From Athripsodes cinereus (lineage: Eukaryota > Arthropoda > Insecta > Trichoptera > Leptoceridae), in the NCBI GenBank assembly GCA_947579605.1, contig OX388317.1, positions 20,913,384 to 20,977,383 on the forward strand: a stretch of DNA of 64,000 nt, read 5' to 3'. Positions 32,493 to 43,259 of this stretch are shown here, piece by piece. A model generated the notes under the pieces. It did no database searches and was not told the origin of the DNA. It was given only the letters and a program-made list of their open reading frames with translations. How positions within the stretch are numbered: position 1 is the first letter of the stretch; each line of letters starts with the position of its first letter. Position numbers and translations under genes: made by a program.

Positions 32493-33221
32493 TGTTTTTT
32501 ATTTTTTTTTATTTTTTATTTTATTTTATTAATACAAACAAACAGCTTTTACATTTTACATAGTACAACTTAAATATTACATTTTTCACAAGCCAGTGAA
32601 GTTTGTTTAATTATTTTATTTAACACTATGTTCCAAATTAAAAAAAATATAACACAAACAAAAAAGAAGTAAAGTGCACTCTATGCACCTGCTGAGGCAA
32701 AAATATAAAAAAAGTAAAGAAAAAACAAAAACGTTCACTCATGTAATGAATATGCCATTACAACATACACAAGTAATGAATGACGCCCATGGGGGGGGGC
32801 AAATGCTCTCTAAGCAAAAAGGGGTATATAGGGGGAGGGGGGAGGGGAGAGTTAGGGGAAATAATGCTCATGCGAACCTCACTACGTTCAGGACACTCAT
32901 TGATCAGAGCCGCGCAGAGATCTGGAAACAGCACCCCTAAATTTCGGCAATGATGATATGTAAAAGTCAACATCCTTGAAAAAAACGTTGTAATTCCCGC
33001 ACGATCTTTGGAAGAATGAATATTGTGCGTAGTTTGTACTACATTGCGGAAGTCGAAAAGTATTGGGAACCCTAGTGGATCGTGGGGGGCAATTAAAGTT
33101 AATCCTAAGAAGTAGATCACTGCAATCAATAACATTGTTAATTATTTTATATAGGAAAACCATATCAGCCTTTGTACGTCTGTTCTCCAGCAGGGCAATA
33201 CCATGATATTGAGCTGAATGT
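32493..33221 (-). pseudogene. CR1/Jockey-like LINE C-terminus and 3' UTR, runs into the gap
   Basis: The minus strand reads IMVLPCWRTDVQR, MVFLYKIINNVIDCSDLLLR, NFNCPPRSTRVPNTFRLPQC, TNYAQYSFFQRSCGNYN. These are C-terminal blocks of Jockey/CR1-type ORF2 proteins. A 3' UTR with G-rich runs (32790-32850) and an A-rich tail near 32495-32530 follows. The rest is lost in the N run. Frameshifts are present. Confidence 0.75.
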
Positions 33222-33421
33222 NNNNNNNNNNNNNNNNNNNNNNNNNNNNNNNNNNNNNNNNNNNNNNNNNNNNNNNNNNNNNNNNNNNNNNNNNNNNNNN
33301 NNNNNNNNNNNNNNNNNNNNNNNNNNNNNNNNNNNNNNNNNNNNNNNNNNNNNNNNNNNNNNNNNNNNNNNNNNNNNNNNNNNNNNNNNNNNNNNNNNNN
33401 NNNNNNNNNNNNNNNNNNNNN
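33222..33421. other. Assembly gap, exactly 200 N
   Basis: A run of exactly 200 undetermined bases, the fixed size of a scaffolding gap rather than an estimated distance. Left of it is a repeat; right of it unit 2 starts at a point matching 1336. Open frames crossing it are meaningless. Confidence 0.99.
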
Positions 33422-34289
33422 GGAACAGGTATTAGAAAATCTAAATTATAGGCTCTATTATGATAAAACCATAATAACAATAGACAAATACATCATAATA
33501 GACCCGATTTAGTATTACATGATAAACGTAATAAAATAACGTACCTAATCGACATCGCTGTCCCAAATACACATAATATACAAACAACCGTCGCAGAAAA
33601 AATACGTAAATATACAGAACTAGCAGGAGAAATAAAAAATATTTGACATTCTAAGTCCGTTTATATAATACCTTTAGTCATGTCAGCTACAGGGGTAACT
33701 CCGAAATCTTTAATAAATAATTTACAAAAATTAGATTTACCGGTTAATTTGTACATTAAAATTCAAAAATCTATTATTATAAACACTTGTAATATTGTAA
33801 AAAGGTTTCTGAACACAGATATTTCAGGCACAATGCTGGTATTTTGATTCCGCGTTTTGAGCCTAATCCTTTGATATCCTGTATATCTGGATAGGTGAAT
33901 TTTTCCCGGCATTAGACTGTTAAGTTTTTGTGTGATCATGACTGATCATATGGAGACTTATCTGGTTGTATAATGCTGAGAAGTGTGGATGGCAATTCTG
34001 CCGCCGCGTAAAAATAATAATCTTCCGAATTCGTCTCCCTTACTACAACTATTCCTATCTCATGTTCCAAGAACTCCACGCCTAAAACCAACGCGACCCC
34101 GCCTACCCCTACCTACCCCTACACCTCCACTGTAAATCCTAACGAACTTTTGTATTTGTTTTTGTTTAATTCAGTATAGATCAGCATCTGATGATGCGAA
34201 CTCGGAGTCCGCGAAACCGGTCATGCGTTAGTCTTACTCAACAGTAACACAAAACAAAATAGTAAATATTTATTTTATTTTATTTGATG
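33422..34289 (+). pseudogene. R4/Dong-like endonuclease fragment and 3' UTR (unit 2 copy)
   Basis: Same as 1336-2907 without the LINE insertion, so the RPDLVLH and YLIDIAVPNTHN parts of the endonuclease are contiguous. A one-base loss near 33479 shifts the frame. The 3' UTR ends near 34289. A second copy of the last ~85 bases lies at 35006-35092. Confidence 0.8.
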
Positions 34290-34291
34290 AT

Positions 34292-34440
34292 TTGTTCAAG
34301 TTTGAAAAAGACATAGGTAACATGTCGAAATCTGGTCACTGAATAAAAGTACATACATAGTATATTCAAGTTTGAAAAAGACATAACATGTCGAAACTTG
34401 GTCACTGAATAAAAGTACATAGTATAACTCTACAAAACTT
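34292..34440 (+). repeat. Tandem pair of ~75-bp repeat 3' ends
   Basis: Two consecutive copies of a sequence with GTTTGAAAAAGACATA, ACATGTCGAAA and GGTCACTGAATAAAAGTACA. One further copy is at 1-75. It lies between the R4-like 3' end and the LRR exon. Confidence 0.75.
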
Positions 34441-34528
34441 TTTTTTTGTATTTATTTACATTAAATTATGGAGTTCAACAAAATACGCTGTTATAAAATT
34501 CGAATTCTGATTTATCTGAAAATTTTAG

Positions 34529-34733
34529 CATGGATCCATATGTCGCTTTACACTTATGGTATGTGTTGCAAGAAAAAAAAGAAATTAACAATACACCATT
34601 TGAATATCTTACGAGTCTTGTAGACCTCAATTTAAGTCACAATAAAATTACTAAGATTTGGTCGGATTGGCGAACTGAATTACGATATCTAAAGAAATTT
34701 GACGTCAGTTACAACGAGATTACCCATATTAAG
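34529..34733 (+). CDS. LRR protein exon, isolated (unit 2 only)
   Basis: Acceptor AAAATTTTAG before 34529 and donor GTAAGT after 34733. It starts with one base completing a codon (phase 2) and ends in phase 0, as does exon 3 of the third-locus gene (63598). It encodes ...FEYLTSLVDLNLSHNKITKI then LRYLKKFDVSYNEITHIK: two LRRs. The open frame has no start of its own, so it needs partner exons, but none are visible on this strand nearby. Orientation is opposite to the local LRR gene. It is absent from unit 1 and flanked by two R4-like 3' ends. It could be a stranded pseudoexon or part of a gene rearranged by the retroelements. Confidence 0.6.
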
Positions 34734-35005
34734 GTAAGTTATTTACTTTTAACACAGCAGTGCAAAGCATATTTTGGAACAATGAACATACATCACGACA
34801 AGAAAATAAGGAATTGATTAACATTTGGTTATCGGGATCTCCGTGTTGTCATTTTGTGAAACATCATATAAAAGACATCCAAGATCTTTGATTCAACAAT
34901 GATCAGGTAGGTATACTATCCAACCTGAATCTCTCGACTTCTATTGACACGAAGAGGACCACTTGCATATTTACTACATGCGTTACATAGGTCCGCTGGC
35001 TAACT
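34734..35005. other. Sequence downstream of the LRR exon, no gene
   Basis: Would be intron if the exon is used. Part of it (CACGAAGAGGACCACTTGCA near 34950) resembles the SINE family interior. Confidence 0.35.
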
Positions 35006-35092
35006 CCGCGAAACCGGTCATGCGTTAGTCTTACTCAACAGTAACACAAAACAAAATAGTAAATATTTATTTTATTTTATTTGATAATTTAA
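35006..35092 (+). repeat. Second R4-like 3' terminus
   Basis: CTCCGCGAAACCGGTCATGC onward, identical to 34209-34289. This shows that the 34290-35005 block sits between duplicated R4-like 3' ends. Confidence 0.85.
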
Positions 35093-35159
35093 AATGAAGT
35101 GTTACAAAGTTAATGCCGATACAATTAATGGCATAATAATAATATTACAATTACTGAAT

Positions 35160-37420
35160 AGTACTTTGAGACGTGGCCGTCCGAGGATAAAATATGAAGA
35201 TCATAAAAACCAGATCCTACAGGACGGACAGATGTTGATCACATTGAGTAGGAGAGTATGTGGGCATTTTCAAATTTTTTTGCTTCGTTACGTAGTGGAA
35301 CCTAAAAAAATATGTGTAACAAATTATGCCTGATTTTGTATTTAAAATATATATACAACAGTAACGGACGTGAGAAATCAATTACTTTTAAGTTTTGTGT
35401 TTTCTTTTTTTCAGGAAATGCGTTTTCGTGAAGCAATATCTCAAGAAATTTCCATTACATCACACAATTCAACGGGGTTTTAAATAAAAACGTTTTAGTG
35501 AATAGTTGTTGAAAGTATTTAATATAGTTATAATCACAACATTCTTTAAGAAAATATATAATTTTATTAGGAAAATAACGTAAAATGTCACATTTTCTGT
35601 CCAATTGGTCCATTACGTTACGTTTTGTACTATACAGTAATGAGTTTTCTTATATTCTACACTAATTATAGCAAATTTGTTGGTGATTTGCACTTTCCAA
35701 CAACAATTCAGTTCACATACTATATTTTATAAATTACAATAATACAGTTGTATCAGTTGTTGGAATAAAATCTAAAAAAAATAGTCGGAGATATAATAGG
35801 ACAGTAACGTAATAGGAAGTTTCTCGTTACGTAATGGAAAAGTAAAGCTAACGTCGCATGGTAATAATATTCATTAATTATATCAGTCGAAAATCCGAGA
35901 TAAGTTTTTTGTTTTTTTTTTATATATTTTATTTATTTATTTATGCATATTCACGGCTTTCGCCTTTTACATGTTAATAAAGAGAAAAAAAATAATAACA
36001 ACAATTAAATCCAAAATAATATAAACGATAAGTAAAAATTGATAATAGCAATTATATTCATATGTCAGTTTATTATTTTTTTTAATGAATTATTTTTAAT
36101 TTATTTTCAATCTTTGTTGAAAAAGTCGTTGAAGATAAAAACGTTATCATTTTTTAAAATATTATATTACTCGCGGGCCGCAGGAAATACGCGGCGGGCC
36201 ACATGCCTGGTTTATAGAATACCAATATGGACTAACTAAAATTGGAACGTTACTATTTTAGTTAGTGCACACTAAAAATGAAATAGAATCGGGGGTAGCA
36301 TTTGTCGTTTTTGTTACACTTGATTGGCCTGACGTACTGATTTATGATTTACTAGCAATCACTTGAACTGTTTTCATAATAATAAATAAATATTGGACAT
36401 CATAACGCCATCATAATAATTATTAACATCTTTTAATATAGTCGGAAGATTAAAATACCTATTCAATGTAAGCTAGGCTTTACAATTCCATTACGTGACA
36501 GTTTTTTTCCACCAATACATAACGTTCCGTAATGGACGTGACGTATAAGTATCGATCTCTGTTCATCCACATGTTTACACCTTGTTAGTGAATATAAGGA
36601 TGCATTCGACTTGTAATTCAAAATGAACAATATTTAATATGTAATTAGAGTCCAAAAGAAACAAATAAAACTCTTAAGTTACCTTAGAAATCTGCGTTCG
36701 TAATGGAACACCAATTTTAGTGAGCAACAAGGGGGACCAGTTCCGTCACAAGAATCTGCACAACCGACGTTTTTACACAATATAGCGGCATTCATAGACT
36801 AATATAACATTGCCATTAATTATAATCGACACTCGATTTGACCAAAATAAGTAAAACAGAGGTTTAGAATGGCCGTGACGTAATAGGAATTCCACTTTTT
36901 GTGATTTGAAGGACAGGAAAAAAATACATATTTAACATATTTCTGGTTTGCTTTATGATATTTTATGGGACTTTATTGAATTTAGAGACAATTAATTTTT
37001 AAATGAAGTCATAAAACCTGTGAATATAATGGGCAGACAAATATAATTTTGTTGTTAAAGTTGAGAGGTACGCTGAAGACATGTTGAAATACGTCATTCC
37101 GTGTTATTGATTTACACATTAACTTGCAAAATTTAAATAGTTACCTGTTATTTTTATGCTTAACTAAGAAAAAAATCATCATTTTATCAATAATTGTGAT
37201 TTCGGGCAAAACTGGAATAATTGGTCATTTAAGAAACAATTTTGAATTCTCGAGACGCGTACGTTATACTCATAGCAAAAAAATCTGAAAATGCCCATGT
37301 ATGAAGAATTGTATGACAGTGACGGAAGCGAAAAGAGCATGCAAGGATAGAAATAGGTTACGCTCAATCCATTCTGCCTACTACGAAAGTTTAACGGTGT
37401 GTTGATGGTGATGATGATGA
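35160..37420 (+). pseudogene. RTE-like C-terminal tail, split by a DNA transposon
   Basis: Equivalent to 2988-3222. Left part 35160-35261 and right part 37297-37420 are separated by the element at 35262-37296. Confidence 0.75.
35262..37296. mobile_element. 2.0 kb non-autonomous DNA transposon with 4-bp TSD
   Basis: Inverted ends GGGCATTTTCAAATTTTT / AAAAATCTGAAAATGCCC, flanked by ATGT (35258-35261, 37297-37300). The undisturbed site is in unit 1 near 3096. No transposase is recognisable. Many copies of a motif close to GTTACGTAATGGAA or its complement are scattered inside (about 35290, 35360, 35610, 35805, 35825, 36490, 36525, 36705, 36875). Four-bp TSDs occur in Chapaev- and Sola-type elements, but assignment is open. 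Confidence 0.8.
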
Positions 37421-37626
37421 TGACTATGTTTAATTGTTTAAAACATTTTCGCTTTCGCAGTTTTGGTGGAGCATCCACCGTTATCTAAGACTCTTTTTAG
37501 AAGTTTTAAATAAGCAATAGAGGATGCTCTACCAAAACCGCGGTAGAGGAAATTTCCACAATATATTATTACAATTATACATAGTAATCTTGAACAAAAA
37601 CAAAACATGGATCGTAAATGTTGTAT

Positions 37627-38340
37627 ATTATACTATACTATACCCTGTCCCAAGCGGGGTAGGCAGAGAGAACGGAATGCCAAATAGATATATCTTTACA
37701 AACTTCCTTCTCATGCACGCATATCGGTTTCTCTTAATCAATACACGGCCGTCCTTGAGAATTGGATCCACATGATCAAGCCACGTGGTTCTCGGACGCT
37801 CGCGCTTCTTCACACGCTTTCTTTCAGACAAGTACCTATATCCTCTTTGTCATTCTTACCTCGTTCACTCGTTCAACATGTCAAAACCACCGTAGCCACT
37901 TTCCTTCTTTCAATATCCCTATTACATCTTCCATCCCTCGCAAACATATTTCCCAAATTTACATACTCGCTTACTTGCTCCAAACATTTATCGCCAACTT
38001 TTATCTCACAAATCGTTTCTTCATTAACACTTTCAAACACTAGAACTTTCGTCTTCGTAACATTCATTTTCAAACCATTCAGATTGCAATTATCATACAC
38101 GCACGTAACAATCTCTTGTCCCTTCAATCCCTTTCACTATCAGCCATTAACACGAAATCATCTGCGTACATCGATGCATTCGCCCGAGACCCATTCAATT
38201 CAACACCAACATTCATCTCTTTCACAGGTCGCATGAAGTAGTCGAAGAATAGGTTGAACAGACACGGCGACATGACACAACCTTGCTTCACTCTCTTGGT
38301 GAGGACAAATGTTATGATATTTAACGCCAATAATATAAAC
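37627..38340 (-). pseudogene. RTE-like LINE fragment with RT motifs (unit 2 copy)
   Basis: Equivalent of 3420-4130, with the same frameshifts and YADD box and a handful of base changes. The shared disabling changes show it was already dead before the copies separated. Confidence 0.8.
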
Positions 38341-38991
38341 CAAATTGATAAAGCAAGTGTTAACCCTAAAAAATAAAAAAAATAAAAATCTTTATTATCA
38401 ATGTTTCTGGAATCAACAATTAACTTTTTTTACACGTAGTAAGCTAAAGAACTATAAAAAAAAAATTCAAACATTTTGAGTTGTTGGCCTGTGGAACTGG
38501 ACAATAGACATATTGAGCGTGTTCCTGGATAAAAAAAAACTTACTTATCTATGTATCTACCGTTAGATTTGTACAAAAATATAAGAAATTTAATTATTTA
38601 CAATATTGATGCTATCAGTGCAAAAGTATTGCAACCCCAGACTACTTAAGGAGATAATGAGGAATTATAATATGGTCAAAATTTTATGATTTTTTTTGTG
38701 AACATTATTTTATTTCATTTATTTAGTATCCAAAGGTGGCTATCGCATTGAATGTTAATAATATAAGGAATATATTTTACACGAGAACCGTTACCAACAA
38801 AAATTGTGAGTTACGCTACTTTTGGTAAGATATGAGTTCTCAGTAGCTATTTATGTTAATATCATTAAAAAGGTTTGGTACTGTGTTGCTGTCATATTAT
38901 TTATTCCTAACCATGGATTTTGTTTTGTCTCCGTGTTATCAAACTTTGTTTCGAGGTTATAAATGTTGTTGATTTATTCTTATCTGAAAGA

Positions 38992-39090
38992 GGGTGTGAG
39001 GAAGCACGGGCGTCCGAGAACCACGTGGCTTGATCACGTGGTTCAAATTTTCAAGGACGGCCGCGTGTTGAGTAAGAGGAACCGACGTAC
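38992..39090 (+). pseudogene. RTE-like C-terminal scrap (unit 2 copy)
   Basis: Equivalent of 4785-4882 (GRPRTTWLDHVVQIFKDGR), followed by the same AT-rich run. Confidence 0.65.
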
Positions 39091-39289
39091 GTGTTTATTT
39101 ATTCTTATTTATTTATTTTCTTATTTTCAAGTTTTTAATTATTACTTACCATTTAGTCTTACATTGTTCATTATTTATTTTTTCTTATTTTATTTATGTA
39201 TGGTTATATAGGTATTTATATTATATTTTATTCATTATGTTATTTTTTTTCACTTTTGATATCTTAGTTATTTTTTTATACGCGGCGGC

Positions 39290-39690
39290 AGAATTGCCAT
39301 CCACACTTCTCAGCATTATACAACCAGATAAGTCTCGATATGATCAGTCATGGTCACACAAAAACTTAACAGTCTAATGCCGGGAAAAATTCACCTATCC
39401 AGATATACAGGATATCAAAGGATTAGGCTCAAAACGCAGGATCAAAATATCAGCATTGTGCCTGAAATATCTGTGTTCAAAAACTTTTTTACAATATTAA
39501 TAATAGATTTTTGAATTTTAATGTACAAATTCACCGATTAAATTTTAATTAAAATGATTTTAAAAACACTGAATAATTTCCAAATTATACAGTGTTTTTA
39601 AAATCATTTTAATTATAATGAATTTCCAAAGTGTTAACACAAAAAAAATTGATTTAATCGATTAAATTTTTATTTATCTATTTATTTTCT
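39290..39690 (-). repeat. Inverted R4-like 3' region, longer than in unit 1, with a 25-bp palindrome
   Basis: Reverse complement of the R4-like 3' region, extending about 40 bases further into coding sequence than the unit 1 copy. It is followed by perfect 25-base inverted repeats (39547-39571 and 39590-39614; core AAAATGATTTTAAAAACACT) around an 18-base loop. Unit 1 lacks about 170 bp here. Confidence 0.75.
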
Positions 39691-39894
39691 CATTTATTAT
39701 TATTATTGTTAGAGTCCTTAGCTTGGTATAAAATTCTTTTAATTTGTTTTTTTTTAATTTTAGGGTTGACTGGAAGACGTTGCCCAGCAACAAGTCCGCC
39801 TTTTGGACCAAATTTTTTTTTTTTTTTTACTATCATGTTGTGTATTTTATTGTTGAATTTGGCCAACAAAGATTTATTTATTTATTATTTATTA

Positions 39895-40020
39895 TGTGTC
39901 TGAGAAACAGTATGATTGTGGAGGAAGCGAAGGAAGTATATAAAGATAGATCTGTTTGGCGTTCCGTTCTCTCTGCCTACCCCACTTGGGACACGGCGTG
40001 AGGGTGTAGTAGTAGTAGTA
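39895..40020 (+). pseudogene. RTE-like 3' end with TAG tail (unit 2 copy)
   Basis: VEEAKEVYKDRSVWRSVLSA, then CTACCCCACTTGGGACACGG and (TAG)n at about 40007-40020. Equivalent to 5505-5640. Confidence 0.7.
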
Positions 40021-40044
40021 ATCAAACCAATTGTATGTGTAGTG

Positions 40045-40345
40045 TAAACCGTGTAATCAAATCAATTCCGAGATTAGAAGTGTTGTTGGTTTATGCTCCT
40101 TGTTATCAAACTTTATTCCGAGATTAGAAGTGTTGTTGGTTTATGCTCCGTGTTATCAAACTTTATTCCGAGATTAGAAGTGTTGTTGGTTTATGCTCCG
40201 TATTATCAAACTTTATTCGGAGATTAGAAGTGTTGTTGGTTTATGCTCCGTGTTATCAAACTTTATTCCGAGATTAGAAGTGTTGTTGGTTTATACTCCG
40301 TGTTATCAAACTTTATTCCGAGATTAGAAGTGTTGTTGGTTTATG
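40045..40345. repeat. 50-bp minisatellite, about 6 units
   Basis: Same unit as 5660-5865 with two more copies. One internal unit carries the TTATTCGGAGATT variant, also present once in unit 1, which lets the units be aligned. Confidence 0.9.
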
Positions 40346-40799
40346 CATTCATATTTTCATATGAGTGGCTTGTGATCAAAAATGGACAAATCTATTTCTG
40401 GTAAAATGTCATTAGAGTTCAAAAACTTATTGAATTTGGACATTTTACAATAGTTAGTTACTTCGTATTTCACTTAAATTTCATTGGATTCAACTGTTTG
40501 TTTTGTTGGTTTTCTTACTGTATGATTGATGCACTTTATATTATTAATAATGTCTTAACTGTTTGCAAAAAAAATACTTCATAATAGAAGAAACAATTAT
40601 TGTATTCGTCGTATTTTGATAACAAACCACACAAAGTCACGTAGGTATATTGTTGTATTTTTTATACAATATTCGCTAATAAAAATATAATTTACAACTT
40701 CATAGAATTTGTAATGGGTCCTTTAACTACAAGAGTCCTTGTACAAAAGCATATGCCTCCTTAAAAAAAATAAGTTTATAGGTATAGGTAGGTACTTAC

Positions 40800-41841
40800 T
40801 TCGATATTGATGTGATCACATTCCCATTTAAGTTGAGAACCTCGAGTTCTATTAGATTCTGAAATGCTAATTCATGAATTATTCTGATTAAATTATTTTC
40901 CAGATTCAGTTCTTTCAACAAATGTTGATCCCTGAATAAGTTCTTCTGTATCGAAGATATTTTATTTCTTGCCAATGATATATTACTCAAGTCGTCACAG
41001 CCCCAAAATAAAGATGCTTTTATATTTCCAATTTCGTTGTTATTTATTTGTAAATGCGCAAGGAGATGATTATCAAAAATTATATCTCTTCTTATCACAT
41101 TCTCATCATGGTCAGAGGAAATTAATTTAGGTAGACTTGTGATTATATTATAATCAATCTCTAAATGTCGTAATTGTTCCATTTTATTGAAACAATTTAA
41201 TGGTAAATTTGTCAGATCATTTTCATTTAAAATCAATTTTTCTAAATGTTTTAAACCGTCGAAGGCAGTATCCTCGATAAAGTATATTTTATTCTTTCTT
41301 AAATATAATTCTTTCAAATTTTTCAAGTTACGAAATGGATTATTTCCAAGACGTTCCAAATTATTTTCACTTAAATCGAGAAACACCAACTCTTTCAGAT
41401 TGTTGAAAATTTCAAATTCCAATTCAACTATAGAATTCTTATTTAAGTGTAAATATTTCAAATTTCTAAGATGGTTAAAAGTGTTGTATTGTATTCTTTT
41501 TATATAATTTCTTGATAAATCTAAGAAAGTTAATTGATATAAATTCTCTAGAATAACATCCGAATATCTGTTAAGCCACCTATTACCATCATTGTAGCGA
41601 AGCTCTTTTATATCGCTAATGTTTACACCAATTGAACTCATATAATTCACAAAACTACCTCTTGGAAAACTGCAGTACTCAAACGTCATACCATACACAT
41701 TTGTTTGCTTTGTAGATATATTAATATATGGCAATGATTGTCCAAAAATTAAACTGCAGTAAAACATCGCATATTTTCTTCGTACCAAAGGTTCTAAATA
41801 TGTTTCTTTTTGTCCAAATGTAACGGAAATTGTTGACTTTT
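40800..41841 (-). CDS. Secreted LRR protein, exon 2 (unit 2 copy)
   Basis: Same length (1042 bp), splice sites and phases as 6320-7361; fully open. The predicted 346 codons differ from unit 1 at 20 residues, and only two silent base changes exist. Eleven of the 20 lie in the first ~90 codons counted from the TTG at the exon's 16th full codon: L15F, K17Q, Q37E, L60I, F63L, F65Y, D69N, D73N, D75Y, N77D, N84Y. That is the N-terminal cap and first LRR. The C-terminal ~70 residues are identical. The distance to exon 1 is only 1.2 kb because the R1, pogo, mariner and 14.1-16.9 kb blocks are absent. No exon 3 is visible before the gap. Confidence 0.85.
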
Positions 41842-42046
41842 CTGAAAGAAAAAAATAAATGATAGTAAATATTTTTTACAACAATATAACGAGGATAAAA
41901 GCCTTATTATGGCTTCTATCCGTTACATTAAAAATGTACAGCAAGAATGCCTCTCTATGGCCCACAAATTTGCCACAGTAAATGATACCTAATATCAGGA
42001 TTTTTTAGAAATATTATGTGTTTTTAATGTATTGGATGGTAGCCAT

Positions 42047-42054
42047 ATTATGAC
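42047..42054. other. Empty target site of the unit 1 R1 element
   Basis: ATTATGAC occurs once, in unbroken flanking sequence (GGTAGCCAT ... TTCTACCCATTACG). In unit 1 it is tripled around the two R1 3' ends. Confidence 0.95.
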
Positions 42055-42620
42055 TTCTACCCATTACGCGTGAATGTATGTTTTTATGTTTTTTTTTATT
42101 ATTATTATTTTTTTGTATAACTTGATTGTTTTAAGGTTATATTTTATTTATTTATTTATTAAATATACGGCAAATTCCTTTTACAAAAAAATAACATTAC
42201 AAAATGAAATTTATTTATTTATAGAAATATATACGGCAAGAAGTCTTTTACATGTTTACATAAATTTAAAAAAATACAAGACAACAATGACATAACAATA
42301 AAATTACTTAGTGTCGAGAAATCAAACAGTAACCAGAAAAACGTATTAAGAATAAATAACTAGTACAATACACACATATATCGATAACATCTACACAATC
42401 ACACTAACAATATCAAACAATAATGCAATAAATAGAATTAATTGTAATAATAATTATAAATCATTCGATAAATTAATATGATATGAAATAATTGAAATAG
42501 TATGATTATAAAAGTAAATTTAAAAAAATAAAGGTATATAAAAATATACATACATACACACACACACACACACACTGTCACATACACACATACAAAACAT
42601 TCATAAAATAAAATTTACAT
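42055..42620 (-). repeat. LINE/SINE 3'-end cluster with CA microsatellite (unit 2 copy)
   Basis: Equivalent of 13522-14105 with a different (CA)n length (42553-42575). Ends where unit 1 and unit 2 diverge. Confidence 0.5.
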
Positions 42621-42654
42621 AGATTATAATAAATATAAAAATAATAGGATTACA

Positions 42655-42765
42655 ATAAGGTATAAACAAAAAAAGACCCCAGAAGAAGCTCAGTGATTGG
42701 ATTGATGAAAATAGAGAAGAGTAGAGGGGAAAGTATACAACCTTGTGGAACTCCCGCCCGAAGAG
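42655..42765 (-). pseudogene. Tiny CR1/Jockey-type RT fragment
   Basis: On the minus strand reads AGVPQGCILSPLLFSIFINP, the conserved RT block before the catalytic box. Only about 35 codons remain. Not present in unit 1. Confidence 0.7.
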
Positions 42766-42767
42766 CT

Positions 42768-42952
42768 ATATTAGATAGATTATAGATTAGTCATATATTG
42801 CGCTTGAGAATGACAGTAGGTTACCTGTTGAAACCTTGGTTGCGCGTATAATTATCTTTAGTGGCAGGTATTTGTAAAGTTTTTTGACTCCAAACATTCG
42901 TAATTATGTTTAGAAACTACCACAACGTTACCGCCAAATCAATAAATTATAT
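42768..42952. mobile_element. Half hairpin element (right arm and unpaired tail)
   Basis: Matches 18630-18817: a short run of the 21-bp satellite, the right arm through CTCCAAACATTCGT, and the ~50-base tail up to AAATACATTT. The left arm is missing, so the inverted repeat is no longer present here. Confidence 0.8.
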
Positions 42953-43084
42953 TAAATACATTTCTCCATAAAATTGTACGTACCTACCTATTGTAATCAA
43001 TGTACAGTAAAGAATGAATAAGTATTATTCATTGTCAAAGCTGTGGTGTCTATTAAAATAAATAAATAAATAGATATTACAAAC

Positions 43085-43259
43085 CTCGATTTTTTTTTTT
43101 TCTTTTAACATAAATTGAGCAGAGAAATGTCGTGGAATCCGACTTATTTTCATATGATTCTATATGACACTCTTCAGATTTTTTATTATTCGCATCCACA
43201 TCACAGAGTTGTATGAAATACAGAACAGCAAATACCATCACAGGAATCTTTAGAAACAT
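43085..43259 (-). CDS. Secreted LRR protein, exon 1 (unit 2 copy)
   Basis: ATG at 43259; the same signal peptide as 18923-19073 (MFLKIPVMVFAVLYFIQLC, DVDA). It has several changes after the cleavage site (INKVTE to NNKKSE, SFEN to SYEN). A 24-base A-rich in-frame insertion adds YVKRKKKN just before the last codon. Donor GTTTGT and phase 1 are kept. The added basic stretch would lie in the mature N-terminus. Confidence 0.75.

Noticed and set aside
33142..33480. Open frames crossing the N run
   Set aside because: Artefacts of translating undetermined bases.
36039..36239. 66-codon frame inside the 2.0 kb DNA transposon as a transposase
   Set aside because: No DDE, zinc finger or helix-turn-helix signature; too short.
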